Of a DNA stretch of 64,000 nt, positions 1 to 8,326 are shown in pieces (the first letter of the stretch is position 1; the number at the start of each line of letters is the position of its first letter). Source of the DNA: Hyphomicrobiales bacterium (GTDB lineage Bacteria; Pseudomonadota; Alphaproteobacteria; Rhizobiales; Beijerinckiaceae). The stretch is taken from the NCBI GenBank assembly GCA_019075865.1, contig JAGXAN010000004.1, forward strand, positions 248,001-312,000, written 5' to 3'. A program made the translations under genes and the position numbers. The notes below the pieces were generated by a model, which saw nothing but the letters and a program-made list of their open reading frames with translations, searched no databases and was not told the DNA's origin.

Positions 1-317
1 GTGAGGCGGCCATAGGCGGCGCGGTCGCGCGGATAGGCGAGCAGATCCGGGGTTCCATCGCAAAACACCAGCCGCGCGCCCGTCACCACCCGAAAGCGCC
101 GCCCCAACCCGCCGGGGGCGGCGTTTGGCGGTGTGGCGCTTTGCAGGGTGCGGGCCTGCACATGGGCGCGCACCACACCTGCCAGCGAATTGCGGTCGGC
201 AATGCCGATGCCGGCATAGCCAAGCTGAAAGGCAGTCTCCACCATTTCTTCGGGGTGGGATGCCCCGTGCAGAAATGAAAAATTGCTGGTGACCGCAAAT
301 TCAGCAAAGCCGCTCAT
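1..317 (-). CDS. dnaE2: Error-prone DNA polymerase DnaE2, N-terminal part (cut by window edge)
   Basis: The first 105 residues are present, and the gene runs off the left edge. They match the start of the PHP domain of the C-family polymerase DnaE2: after the initial MSGFAEF comes an [13 protein letters not shown] segment and then [15 protein letters not shown], both typical of DnaE2. The protein is the catalytic polymerase of the ImuA-ImuB-DnaE2 damage-tolerance mutasome. Its ATG (315-317) overlaps the imuB stop codon as ATGA, so the two are probably translationally coupled. Expression should follow the LexA box upstream of imuA. The identity is strong despite truncation, because the motif and the operon context agree. 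Confidence 0.93.
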   Translation of the reverse strand, partial: MSGFAEFAVTSNFSFLHGASHPEEMVETAFQLGYAGIGIADRNSLAGVVRAHVQARTLQSATPPNAAPGGLGRRFRVVTGARLVFCDGTPDLLAYPRDRAAYGRL

Positions 318-1909
318 GCAAACAATCCATGGATGAACCAGGCGGGGCGAGGGTGCTCGACCTGCAAAATCCCTTCGCGAAATAGCCAGAAGCGTTGCCC
401 CGCCGCATCTTCCGCCCGAAAATAATCACGCGTCAGCATCTTGGGTGCGAGCTTCCACCATTCGGGGGCAATGCGCTCGGGCCCTTCAATTGCCACCACC
501 TCATGCAGCGCTCGCCGCCAACGAAACCGCATGGGTGGCCCATCGGGCACTTTGGCAATGGTCTCGATCGGTTCGGGGAGCTTCAATAAATGAAGGGGAC
601 GCTCGGGCAGGGGGGATGCTGCGGACGGCTTCAGCCGGTTTTGCCCTGCCTGAAACGGGGCCGCGGGCATGTTAGTGACCGCAAGTTCAGGAATGTGGCT
701 GTCCTGCATTTGCAGCCGCGTGATGCGCTGCGTGCCCAACCGCGCGCCGAGACGATCCACAAGATCGGTGACATGATCGCGCTGGAAAACATCCTTCTGC
801 GGCGAAAAAGCCTGCGTATGGGGCAAAGCGCTGGTTTGCAAATCGGCGGCAGGCTCGACAAGTTGCGCGTCAAGGCGCAGCACATCAAATCCATAGCCGG
901 TTTCAAACCCGTCTTCGCGCAAGCCCGCAAGCCGCTCGCTGAACAGGCGGGCCATGGCCGCAGCCTCACGCAAGGGGCGACCCGTGCCAACCTGAACCTC
1001 GCGCACCACGCCATCGACGCGAAACAATGTCAGGCCCAGTTTGCGTGCACCCATGCCGTGGCGCTCCAGAAGGGCACCCAGATCCCGGGCCAGAATGTGG
1101 ATATTGGCCAGAATGACGGATTCCTGGGTCAGCCCATCGGCAAAGCGTCGCTCAACGCTGAAATCGGGGGCGGAAAACTGCGGCAGAATCGGGCTTTTTG
1201 CCAGCCCCAGAAGCTGATCCAGCCTTGCCAGAACATCCGGGCCAAACCGCGCCGCGATCGGCGCACGCGGGCGCAGGAACACATCCTCCACCCGCCGCAA
1301 CCCGGCTTGCGCCATGGCTTCACACACCTGACTGCCAAGGCCCAGCGCGGCCAGCGGGAAATGCCCGAAAATTTTGGGCAGCCGCGCCTCCACAACCTCA
1401 GGCGGCAATATCTGCTTTTGCGAGAAACGCGCAATCGCGGATGCCGCAAAGGGATTGGGGCCAATCCCCACCCTTGCGCCAAAACCCTGCGCAGCCAACC
1501 GCTGTTCAATCTGGGCACATAACGCCGCCTCGCCGCCAAACAGATGCGCAACGCCCGAAATATCGAGCATCAAACCATCCTCGCCATCGGCGGCGATCAG
1601 CGGGGTAAAACGGCGGCACCAGGCCAGAACGGCCGCAAAAATCTCCCGTTCCGCGCGCAAATCCGCTTGGGCAACCAAAAGATCCGGATGCATGGCCCGC
1701 GCGCTGGCAAGCCCCATGCCGCGGGTCAATCCCAGCGCCTGCGCCCGCGCATCCAGCCCCACCAACCGCTGCGCGCCCTTTACTTTGGCAATGGTTGCCA
1801 GCGGTATTTCAGGCGCTTTTGGCGTGCGCGCCAGCCGCATCAACCGCATCACGCGGTCGGTGGCGAGATAGGGCAGATGGATCGACAGATAACGCATTTT
1901 GCACGACAT
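314..1909 (-). CDS. imuB: ImuB, catalytically degenerate Y-family polymerase homologue
   Basis: About 531 residues of the Y-family (DinB-like) fold. The N-terminus reads [15 protein letters not shown], where active Y-family enzymes carry a metal-binding D-x-D. The segment [15 protein letters not shown] also lacks the catalytic acidic pair, so ImuB should be a non-polymerising adaptor that brings DnaE2 to the sliding clamp, as known for this family. The C-terminus is rich in short basic and Pro segments. I chose ATG 1909 because an AGGA lies 11 nt upstream; ATG 1897, four residues on, is the family-like alternative, and an open frame extends to 1978. The 5' end overlaps the imuA 3' end by about 100 nt, and the stop overlaps the dnaE2 start. 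Confidence 0.92.
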   Translation of the reverse strand: MSCKMRYLSIHLPYLATDRVMRLMRLARTPKAPEIPLATIAKVKGAQRLVGLDARAQALGLTRGMGLASARAMHPDLLVAQADLRAEREIFAAVLAWCRRFTPLIAADGEDGLMLDISGVAHLFGGEAALCAQIEQRLAAQGFGARVGIGPNPFAASAIARFSQKQILPPEVVEARLPKIFGHFPLAALGLGSQVCEAMAQAGLRRVEDVFLRPRAPIAARFGPDVLARLDQLLGLAKSPILPQFSAPDFSVERRFADGLTQESVILANIHILARDLGALLERHGMGARKLGLTLFRVDGVVREVQVGTGRPLREAAAMARLFSERLAGLREDGFETGYGFDVLRLDAQLVEPAADLQTSALPHTQAFSPQKDVFQRDHVTDLVDRLGARLGTQRITRLQMQDSHIPELAVTNMPAAPFQAGQNRLKPSAASPLPERPLHLLKLPEPIETIAKVPDGPPMRFRWRRALHEVVAIEGPERIAPEWWKLAPKMLTRDYFRAEDAAGQRFWLFREGILQVEHPRPAWFIHGLFA

Positions 1910-2678
1910 TTTGAGTGAAATCCTGAATGAAAACAGCTTTTTGCGCATCAAACCGCAATCGTTTGGGGCGCTCTCCATAAATACCGGGGCTGGCTCTGGC
2001 CTTCATGACCCGCAAATTCCATTGCGCCGCCCCCGGAATGGCGAGCCGACCCAGGCCGGCAATGGGCACGCTTGATGCGCTGGCAATCTCCACACGCGTC
2101 ACCGCCGCGCTTGCCATTCCCCCGAAAGGTTCGTTCGCGGTTGGCTTTTGCGCGGCGGGGTAAATCATGATTGCGGCAAACCCGCCCGCCCGTGCGGCAA
2201 GTGCCAACCGCCGCGAGGCCGTCAGATCATAAAATCGCTGCATCGCCCATATCTGGCCAATGACAACGCCCACCCCCGCTTTCAGTGCCTCTTCCATCGC
2301 AAACAGTGCATCGCGCGCCTGCGATGTGCGGATGAGCACCAGATTCTCAAGATCAATCCCCATCTGCATCAGTCCTGGCCCGTAAGGCATGCCGTTTTCA
2401 TGGATGCAAAAATCCTCCACGATCCAGAAAATCGGGGCAGGCCCTGCCTTTGACAACACCCGCGCCAAGGCCAGCGCAAACCCGCAGGCTGCCGCGTGGT
2501 CACCCGCCCGGGCCGGCACAATCTCATGCAACCCATCCAGCGCCATCTCCAGCGGCAGGCCCCCGCCGGAAGGCAGCTTTCGCCCCGCCTTCTGAAGTGC
2601 CAGGCCCTCCGACGCCTCGATCTTGGCGATGGCGGCGCGCAAAAGGCTCATGGAATCTGGGCTGCCAGACAACGACAT
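1809..2678 (-). CDS. imuA: ImuA, RecA-like damage-inducible mutasome protein
   Basis: About 289 residues of the ImuA (SulA/RecA-like) family, first gene of the imuA-imuB-dnaE2 operon. The protein has the family's GLHEIVPA core and [12 protein letters not shown] segment, and no Walker A loop is visible, as expected of ImuA. It probably works in mutasome assembly with RecA and ImuB. The frame is open to 2702, but an ATG there would lie inside the LexA box, so ATG 2678 is preferred; it has a GGAAAG Shine-Dalgarno about 6 nt upstream. The next in-frame ATG is 2651. The 3' end runs far into imuB, an unusually long overlap that could mean a C-terminal extension specific to this organism. Confidence 0.9.
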   Translation of the reverse strand: MSLSGSPDSMSLLRAAIAKIEASEGLALQKAGRKLPSGGGLPLEMALDGLHEIVPARAGDHAAACGFALALARVLSKAGPAPIFWIVEDFCIHENGMPYGPGLMQMGIDLENLVLIRTSQARDALFAMEEALKAGVGVVIGQIWAMQRFYDLTASRRLALAARAGGFAAIMIYPAAQKPTANEPFGGMASAAVTRVEIASASSVPIAGLGRLAIPGAAQWNLRVMKARASPGIYGERPKRLRFDAQKAVFIQDFTQNVVQNALSVDPSALSRHRPRDAVDAAGAHAKSA

Positions 2679-2696
2679 TCGATCTTTCCGCAAAAT

Positions 2697-2711
2697 GTTC
2701 ATATAATGTTC
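2697..2711. promoter_or_regulatory. LexA (SOS) box, GTTC-N7-GTTC
   Basis: Sequence GTTC-ATATAAT-GTTC, an exact match to the direct-repeat operator bound by alphaproteobacterial LexA. It lies 19 nt before the chosen imuA start and overlaps an AT-rich stretch that could be the promoter. It sits between the divergent imuA and pyrB genes, about 110 nt from the pyrB start, so it most likely controls only the mutasome operon. Confidence 0.88.
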
Positions 2712-2819
2712 TTAATAAATGCCCTCTTTGATCTGTTGTCAAGTTGTCTGTGCAGAATTCTGCGGCGACGCTTCAAGCCCGTTTGCGAATGTCTGAAATT
2801 AGGGTATCAAGTCGCTTTA

Positions 2820-3767
2820 ATGCATACATCTCACCCCCCGACCTTCACCCAACGCCACCTTCTGGGAATAGAAGGTCTCAGCGTGTCTGACATTACGGCG
2901 CTGCTTGACCTGTCCGAGGCCGCGATAGAGGTTTCGCGCCAGATTGAAAAGAAGCGCAATGTCTTGCGCGGACGCACGCAGATCAATCTGTTCTTCGAGG
3001 CTTCCACCCGCACGCAATCCTCGTTTGAACTGGCGGGCAAGCGCCTGGGTGCGGACGTGATGAACATGTCTGTGGCCACATCCTCGGTCAAAAAGGGCGA
3101 GACCCTGATCGACACCGCTGCCACCCTCAACGCCATGCGCCCGGATATTATCGTGGTGCGCCACGCGGAAGCGGGCGCGGTGCATTTGTTGGCCCGCAAG
3201 GTCGATTGCGCCGTCATCAATGCCGGCGATGGCACGCACGAGCACCCGACGCAAGCCTTGCTCGACGCTCTCACCATCCGCCGCAACAAGGGCCGGATTT
3301 CGGGGTTGAAAGTCGCCATTTGCGGCGACATCCTGCATTCACGCGTGGCGCGCTCGAATATTTTGTTGCTGACTGCCATGGGGGCTCGGGTTCGGGTGAT
3401 CGGCCCCTCGACCTTGCTGCCCGCCGGCATAGAGCGCATGGGCGTCGAAGTGTTCCACAACATGCGCGCCGGTCTGCAGGGCGCAGATATCGTGATGATG
3501 CTGCGCCTGCAGCGCGAGCGGATGAATGGTGCCTTCGTGCCATCCACCAAGGAATATTTTCATTATTTTGGTCTCGACGAGGATAAATTGGCGTTGGCAT
3601 CGCCTGATGCTTTGGTCATGCACCCCGGCCCAATGAACCGCGGCGTTGAAATTGCGTCCACCATTGCCGATGGTGCACAATCGCTCATCCGCGAGCAGGT
3701 GGAAATGGGTGTGGCCGTTCGCATGGCCGTTCTGGAGGCGCTGGGCGCACGGCTGGCCAATGATTGA
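2820..3767 (+). CDS. pyrB: Aspartate carbamoyltransferase catalytic subunit
   Basis: 315 residues, the usual size of the catalytic chain. It condenses carbamoyl phosphate with aspartate in de novo pyrimidine synthesis. Visible motifs are the carbamoyl-phosphate loop FEASTRT (S62-T65), the [10 protein letters not shown] block (H140-Q145) and MHPGPMNRG near residue 268. I chose ATG 2820 because family homology begins right after it; a longer open frame upstream has no family similarity. No regulatory PyrI is adjacent. Instead a dihydroorotase-like gene follows 69 nt later, which is the arrangement of class A aspartate transcarbamoylases that assemble with a DHOase-like subunit. Confidence 0.97.
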   Translation: MHTSHPPTFTQRHLLGIEGLSVSDITALLDLSEAAIEVSRQIEKKRNVLRGRTQINLFFEASTRTQSSFELAGKRLGADVMNMSVATSSVKKGETLIDTAATLNAMRPDIIVVRHAEAGAVHLLARKVDCAVINAGDGTHEHPTQALLDALTIRRNKGRISGLKVAICGDILHSRVARSNILLLTAMGARVRVIGPSTLLPAGIERMGVEVFHNMRAGLQGADIVMMLRLQRERMNGAFVPSTKEYFHYFGLDEDKLALASPDALVMHPGPMNRGVEIASTIADGAQSLIREQVEMGVAVRMAVLEALGARLAND

Positions 3768-3836
3768 GGCGGGGCTTGCATACGCATTCTGATCCACGCA
3801 CAAGCTTTGGCAGCCCTAACACAAAGAATGAAAACC

Positions 3837-5135
3837 ATGGCGACACTCCATTCCAACGCTACCGCGCTCATCAACGCCAATCTGGTCAATCCAGGCTCTG
3901 AAACTCAGGGCAAGGGCGGCGTTCTGGTCGAAGCCGGGCACATTGTTGATTTTGGCCCGCATATCGAGGCCACGCATCTGGCGTCTGGCACAAAAATTAT
4001 CGATTGCAGCGGCGATTGCCTCAGCCCTGGGCTGATCGATGCGCAGGTTTTTGTCGGTGAACCGGGTGCCGAATACCGCGAAACCATTGCCACTGTCACC
4101 CGCGCCGCAGCCGCCGGGGGCGTCACAACCATCGTCGCCACACCCGATTCTGATCCGCCGGTGGATAATCCCGCCATTGTCGATTTTCTCAAGCGTCTGG
4201 CCCGCGACAAGGGCCGCGTGCGCGTGCTGGCTGCCGCCGCCCTCACCAAAGGCCTGAACGGCGCCGAAATTTCCGAAATCGGCTTGTTGCAGGAGGCGGG
4301 TGCCGTGGCGTTTTCGCACGGCCCGCATTCACTCAAAAGCGCTTTGGTCATGCGTCGCGCCTTGACCTACGCCCGCGATTTTGATGCCCTGATCATGCAC
4401 ACTACCCATGATGCCACACTCGCCGCCGATGGCGTGATGAATGAAGGCGAGCGGGCAAGCCGCCTTGGCCTCGCCGGTATTCCGCTGGAAGCTGAATCGA
4501 TCATGCTGGAGCGGGACCTGCGCCTCGTGGCCCTGACGGGCGCACGCTACCACGCCAGCATAGTTACCTGCCGGCAATCGCTAGACCTGATCCGCAAGGC
4601 CAAAGCCGAAGGCTTACAAGTTACGTGCGGAACTACAATCAACCATCTGACATTAAACGAAAATGATATTGGAGACTATCGAACATTCCTGAAACTCATG
4701 CCCCCCCTGCGTGCCGAGCCCGAACGTCGCGCCCTGGTGGAGGCCCTGGCGGAGGGGGTGATTGACATCATCGTCTCCGACCACAATCCGCAGGATGTCG
4801 AAGTCAAACGCCTGCCATTTGGCGAGGCTGCGTTTGGCGCGATTGGCGTTGAAACCCTGCTCGCGGCGGCACTGCGTCTCGTGCACTCGGGCGATGTCTC
4901 ATTACCGCGCCTGCTGGCGGCTCTGACCTATCGGCCCGCGCAAATCCTGCGACTGCCGCAGGGCTGTCTTGCCAAAGGTGCACCGGCTGATCTCATTCGT
5001 TTTGATCCGGACGAGCCCTTCGTTCTTGACGCAACGCAATTGCATTCGCGGGCCAAGAATACCCCATTTGACGAAGCCCGCCTTAGCGGCAGGGTAAAAA
5101 TGACCATGGTTGCAGGAAATATTCTGCACGGATAG
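3837..5135 (+). CDS. pyrC: Dihydroorotase-like protein (PyrC'), probably non-catalytic
   Basis: About 432 residues of the amidohydrolase superfamily, dihydroorotase branch (GLID...[40 protein letters not shown]). The metal-binding D-x-H-x-H of active enzymes reads D68-A-Q-V-F72 here, so both histidines are lost, and the usual second-metal His site reads [10 protein letters not shown]. The carboxylated-lysine region also looks replaced (VAFSHGPHS). This matches the known pseudo-dihydroorotases that support assembly of PyrB rather than catalysis; that role is inferred. A true dihydroorotase should exist elsewhere in the genome. Start options are TTG 3807, ATG 3828 and ATG 3837; I chose 3837 because AAAGA lies 9 nt upstream. 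plsY follows after 23 nt. Confidence 0.85.
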   Translation: MATLHSNATALINANLVNPGSETQGKGGVLVEAGHIVDFGPHIEATHLASGTKIIDCSGDCLSPGLIDAQVFVGEPGAEYRETIATVTRAAAAGGVTTIVATPDSDPPVDNPAIVDFLKRLARDKGRVRVLAAAALTKGLNGAEISEIGLLQEAGAVAFSHGPHSLKSALVMRRALTYARDFDALIMHTTHDATLAADGVMNEGERASRLGLAGIPLEAESIMLERDLRLVALTGARYHASIVTCRQSLDLIRKAKAEGLQVTCGTTINHLTLNENDIGDYRTFLKLMPPLRAEPERRALVEALAEGVIDIIVSDHNPQDVEVKRLPFGEAAFGAIGVETLLAAALRLVHSGDVSLPRLLAALTYRPAQILRLPQGCLAKGAPADLIRFDPDEPFVLDATQLHSRAKNTPFDEARLSGRVKMTMVAGNILHG

Positions 5136-5158
5136 AATGGCTGATCTTTGGAGTATTC

Positions 5159-5752
5159 ATGACTGAATTGACCGCCATTCTTGCCGCACTGTCCATCGGC
5201 TATCTTTGTGGCTCGGTGCCTTTTGGCCTGTTGCTCACCCGCTGGGCCGGCACACCGGACATTCGCACCATTGGCTCCGGCAATATCGGTTCCACCAATG
5301 TCCTGCGCACCGGTCGCAAGGATCTGGCTGCCGCAACGCTGTTGCTGGACGCCTTGAAAGGCACGCTTGCCGTTGTGGTCTGCCGCAACATTCTGGGCGC
5401 TGATGCGGCCCTGGCGGCAGCTGTCGGCGCATTCCTGGGGCATGTTTATCCATTGTGGCTGCAATTTCGCGGTGGCAAGGGCGTTGCAACCTATCTGGGG
5501 GCGCTCCTTGGGGTAGCCTGGGTGGCGGGGCTGGCCTTCGCGCTGATCTGGCTCGCGGTTGCCTTTACCACACGCTATTCATCGGCGGCGGCGCTGCTGG
5601 CCAGCCTGCTGACGCCGCTGGTTTTGGTTGGGCTGCATCAATATCCGGCGGCCCTCGTATTTTTGGTGCTGACCCTTGCCTTATGGTTCACACATCGCGC
5701 CAACCTGTCGCGGTTGCGGCAGGGCAGCGAGAGCCGAATAGGCGCCAAATAA
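5159..5752 (+). CDS. plsY: Glycerol-3-phosphate acyltransferase PlsY
   Basis: 197-residue integral membrane enzyme that transfers acyl groups from acyl-phosphate to glycerol-3-phosphate, the first step of phospholipid synthesis. The three conserved loops are all present: [12 protein letters not shown] near residue 40, FRGGKGVAT near residue 103, and THRANLSRL near residue 178. Several hydrophobic helices separate them. GGAG lies 6 nt before the ATG. The stop overlaps the dprA start (TAATG), so the two genes are coupled. The pairing plsY-dprA directly after the pyrB/pyrC' pair is common in Hyphomicrobiales. Confidence 0.97.
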   Translation: MTELTAILAALSIGYLCGSVPFGLLLTRWAGTPDIRTIGSGNIGSTNVLRTGRKDLAAATLLLDALKGTLAVVVCRNILGADAALAAAVGAFLGHVYPLWLQFRGGKGVATYLGALLGVAWVAGLAFALIWLAVAFTTRYSSAAALLASLLTPLVLVGLHQYPAALVFLVLTLALWFTHRANLSRLRQGSESRIGAK

Positions 5753-7020
5753 TGCAAGATCCAACCACGAAAGTCCGCCTTACGGATGATCAACGGTTGG
5801 ATTGGCTACGACTTATCCGTTGCGACAATGTTGGCCCGCGCACTTTCCGGGCGCTTCTCAATCGCTATGGCAGCGCCGGTGCTGCGCTGGAGGCGCTTCC
5901 GGCGCTCTCGCGCAACACGGGCCGCCCGATACGCCTGTTCGCGCGCGATGATGCGCTGCGGGAGATGGAGGAAGCCGCGGCGCTCGACATTCGCTTTATC
6001 GGTTTGGGTGAGCCCGACTATCCAGCCATTTTGCGAAACATCGATACGCCGCCCCCCATTTTGGCGGTGCGCGGCAATGTGACTGCCCTTTCACGGGTGA
6101 TGATTGCGATTGTCGGTTCCCGCAATGCTTCGGCGGCGGGCCTTGCCTTTACCGAGAGATTGGCGCGCGGCATTGCCCAGGCCGGGCATGTTGTGGTCTC
6201 GGGGCTGGCGCGCGGCATTGACGTGCGTGCCCATATTGCCACGCAGCACACCGGCACCGTCGCGGTGCTGGCCGGGGGGCACCAGCGGATTTACCCCTCC
6301 GACCATGCCGGGATCATCGAACAAATTCTGGAGCAGGGTGCGGCGATTTCCGAAATGCCGCTGCATTGGGAGCCGCGTGGTCGCGATTTTCCAAGGCGCA
6401 ACCGCATCGTTTCGGGCTTATCGCACGCTGTGATTGTGGTGGAAGCGGCGCGCCATTCCGGTTCGTTGATCACCGCCAAATTTGCCGCAGAGCAGGGGCG
6501 CGAGGTATTTGCCGTGCCCGGATCGCCACTTGACCCCCGCGCCGAGGGCACTAATGACCTGCTGCGCGAGGGCGCGAGCCTGTGCACGCGGGTTGAAGAT
6601 GTGTTGCAGGCCATTGAACCGATCATGAACCGCGAGCCTCAAGGGGAGGCGGATCTGTTCGCCGAACCGCGCAACCTGTTTGGCAACGCCAGCGAGCCCC
6701 TGTGGGACGAGAGCGACCTTTTGGGTGATGATCCCGACCTGAAGGCGATACCAGCCACCGTGGCGCGCATGGAGATGGATGAGCCGGAACAGGCTCATGC
6801 GACGCCCGCCACCCTCAGGCCCCAAACGCACGCACCCGAGCCCGCGGATACCGAAGTTTATGCACGCATTGTCAATTTGCTCAGTCCGGCCCCAATCAGC
6901 ATTGATGATCTATGCCGCAGCGCCAATTGCAGCATCAACATTCTCCGGCAAGTGCTGCTGGATATTGAGTTGGATGGCCGCCTGCAAAGGCATGGCGGCA
7001 ACCTGGTATCCTATTTATAA
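5752..7020 (+). CDS. dprA: DNA processing protein DprA
   Basis: 422 residues. The N-terminal helical region (to about residue 75) is followed by the Rossmann-like core with IAIVGSRNAS, VVSGLARGIDVRAH, GHQRIYP, FPRRNRIVSGLS and GSLITAKFAAEQGREVFAVPGS. A Pro- and acid-rich linker leads to a C-terminal winged-helix region (about 360-420), common in longer DprA proteins. DprA loads RecA on incoming single-stranded DNA during natural transformation; in species without other competence genes its job is less clear. It starts one base inside the plsY stop. An upstream in-frame extension runs through plsY in another frame and is not family-like. Confidence 0.95.
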   Translation: MQDPTTKVRLTDDQRLDWLRLIRCDNVGPRTFRALLNRYGSAGAALEALPALSRNTGRPIRLFARDDALREMEEAAALDIRFIGLGEPDYPAILRNIDTPPPILAVRGNVTALSRVMIAIVGSRNASAAGLAFTERLARGIAQAGHVVVSGLARGIDVRAHIATQHTGTVAVLAGGHQRIYPSDHAGIIEQILEQGAAISEMPLHWEPRGRDFPRRNRIVSGLSHAVIVVEAARHSGSLITAKFAAEQGREVFAVPGSPLDPRAEGTNDLLREGASLCTRVEDVLQAIEPIMNREPQGEADLFAEPRNLFGNASEPLWDESDLLGDDPDLKAIPATVARMEMDEPEQAHATPATLRPQTHAPEPADTEVYARIVNLLSPAPISIDDLCRSANCSINILRQVLLDIELDGRLQRHGGNLVSYL

Positions 7021-7059
7021 AAATTTTCGCCGTGATCTATGATGCGTGCAGGGAACATC

Positions 7060-7113
7060 GGGATAAAATCCCAAGGTGGTTTGCGCCACCATAAAGCCTG
7101 AATTCATTCAGGC
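7060..7113. repeat. Three consecutive short hairpins after dprA
   Basis: Three perfect inverted repeats lie within 54 nt: GGGAT-AAA-ATCCC (7060-7072), GGTGG-N6-CCACC (7075-7090) and GCCTGAAT-TC-ATTCAGGC (7096-7113). None is followed by a T-run. They may form a structured 3' end of the dprA message, or protein-binding sites upstream of the next gene. Confidence 0.6.
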
Positions 7114-7155
7114 CCGGTTCATGGTTAATGGTATAGCCTCTTGAATATTGGGAGA

Positions 7156-7185
7156 TTGACCCAACATTTCGGTTGGTACTGTTAT
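7156..7185 (+). promoter_or_regulatory. Candidate sigma-70 promoter for the exported Tyr/Pro-rich protein
   Basis: TTGACC (7156-7161) and TGTTAT (7180-7185) are spaced 18 nt apart and lie 27 nt before the ATG at 7212. An inverted repeat CCAAC-N6-GTTGG (7161-7176) fills most of the spacer, the place expected for a repressor operator. Confidence 0.4.
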
Positions 7186-7211
7186 CTTTCAACATTGCGA
7201 AGGATCAAACC

Positions 7212-7724
7212 ATGTTTACAAGTGCTCGCACCATCAAATCCAAATTGGGAAAGGCCGCGCTTGCTGGCGCATTGGTGGCGACCTTGGTTGCCCCAACCTT
7301 TATCCTGCCCGCCAATGCTGCGCCGATGGCATTGAACGGACTGCATGACTCCGTCCGGCCAGATCGCAACACCCACAATGTGGAATGGCATGGGCATGGC
7401 CGTGGAGATGGCGGAGCGGTAGCCGGCGCTATTCTCGGTCTTGGCATTTTAGGCTTGGGTGCTGCTGCGCTTTCGCAGCGCAACGACGATGAAGATTATT
7501 ATGAAGGCGCTTATCAGCAGCCATATTACGCCCCGCCGGTTTACGCCCAGCCTTATTACGCCCCGCCGGTCTATGCACCACGTTACTACAATGGCCCGCG
7601 CGCCTACTACCACAACCGTGGCGATGAAGGTGGCTGCCGCCAACCGGGTGGTGTTTGCTACGGACGCAACGGCAATGCCTATCATGTCGGCCCATTGGGC
7701 GGCACCAATTACAACGCACCATAA
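7212..7724 (+). CDS. Small exported Tyr/Pro-rich protein of unknown function
   Basis: 170 residues. The first ~36 residues form a signal peptide (basic start, hydrophobic core, ANA-AP cleavage site). After this comes a Gly/Ala hydrophobic stretch (GAVAGAILGLGILGLGAAAL, about residues 75-95) that may be a second membrane segment or glycine-zipper. Next is an acidic patch and a YYAPPVYAQP repeat region (residues ~110-135). The C-terminus has two cysteines in GGCRQPGGVCYG. AAGGA lies 8 nt before the ATG. I do not recognise a characterised family, though glycine-zipper plus Tyr/Pro-rich tails occur in alphaproteobacterial envelope proteins. A strong terminator follows. Confidence 0.75.
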   Translation: MFTSARTIKSKLGKAALAGALVATLVAPTFILPANAAPMALNGLHDSVRPDRNTHNVEWHGHGRGDGGAVAGAILGLGILGLGAAALSQRNDDEDYYEGAYQQPYYAPPVYAQPYYAPPVYAPRYYNGPRAYYHNRGDEGGCRQPGGVCYGRNGNAYHVGPLGGTNYNAP

Positions 7725-7749
7725 CCAGCGCTAGTGCTGAAACGTGGAA

Positions 7750-7775
7750 GCCCTCCCTCGCGGAGGGCTTCTTGC
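7750..7775. terminator. Intrinsic terminator between convergent genes
   Basis: Stem GCCCTCC (7750-7756), loop CTCGC, stem GGAGGGC (7762-7768), then TTCTTG. It serves the plus-strand exported-protein gene and, from the other side, may also end ruvX, whose stop is at 7778. Confidence 0.75.
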
Positions 7776-7777
7776 GT

Positions 7778-8284
7778 TTAGCCGGGGCCTGTTGCCGCAT
7801 TGGCCTGCTGGCGGGCCATTGTCGCCAACCGGTCGAGCGCACCTTGCAGAATATAGGCAGCCGCCATCTTGTCGACCAATGTTGCCCGTTTGGCGCGTGA
7901 AGCATCCTGCTCAATCAAGGTGCGGGTCACGGCGGCAGTGGAAAGCCGCTCGTCCCACGTCACAAAGGGCAAGGGGCAGGTTTTGGCAAAATTTCGCATG
8001 AATGCGTGGGTCGCTTGAACGCGCGGGCCCGATGAGCCGTCCATGTTCAGCGGCATACCCATGACCAGCGCAAATATCTGTTGTTTTTCTATCACCGTGG
8101 CCAGGCGTACAGCATCCTCGGTAAAGCGGCTGCGCGCAATCGTCTCAAGCGGCGAGGCAATCGAGCGCTCGACATCCGAAACCGCCAGCCCGATGGTCTT
8201 GGTGCCAAGGTCAAGGCCCAGCAGCCGGGCCTGGCGGGGCAACCGGGCCAGAAGCTCTTCCAGCGTGATGATATGCGGCGGCAT
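7778..8284 (-). CDS. ruvX: RuvX/YqgF pre-16S rRNA nuclease (Holliday-junction-resolvase fold)
   Basis: 168 residues with the RNase H-like fold. Diagnostic motifs are LLGLDLGTKTIGLAVSD (first catalytic Asp), VMGMPLNMDGSSGPR, WDERLSTAAVTRTL and a late DKMAAAYILQGALD with the last catalytic Asp. In bacteria this protein matures the 16S rRNA 5' end. I chose ATG 8284; a GTG at 8299 is possible and neither has a clear Shine-Dalgarno. It is the last gene of the gatC-gatA-gatB run, 42 nt after gatB. Confidence 0.93.
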   Translation of the reverse strand: MPPHIITLEELLARLPRQARLLGLDLGTKTIGLAVSDVERSIASPLETIARSRFTEDAVRLATVIEKQQIFALVMGMPLNMDGSSGPRVQATHAFMRNFAKTCPLPFVTWDERLSTAAVTRTLIEQDASRAKRATLVDKMAAAYILQGALDRLATMARQQANAATGPG

Positions 8285-8326
8285 GGCTTGTGTTACCACA
8301 GGCGGGCGGACAAGCCCACCCGCGCC

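Noticed and set aside
590-1522. Long plus-strand open frame (310 codons) across imuB
   Set aside because: It is antisense to a clear imuB gene with strong family motifs, and its translation has no family similarity. High GC in third positions of imuB keeps the reverse frame open.
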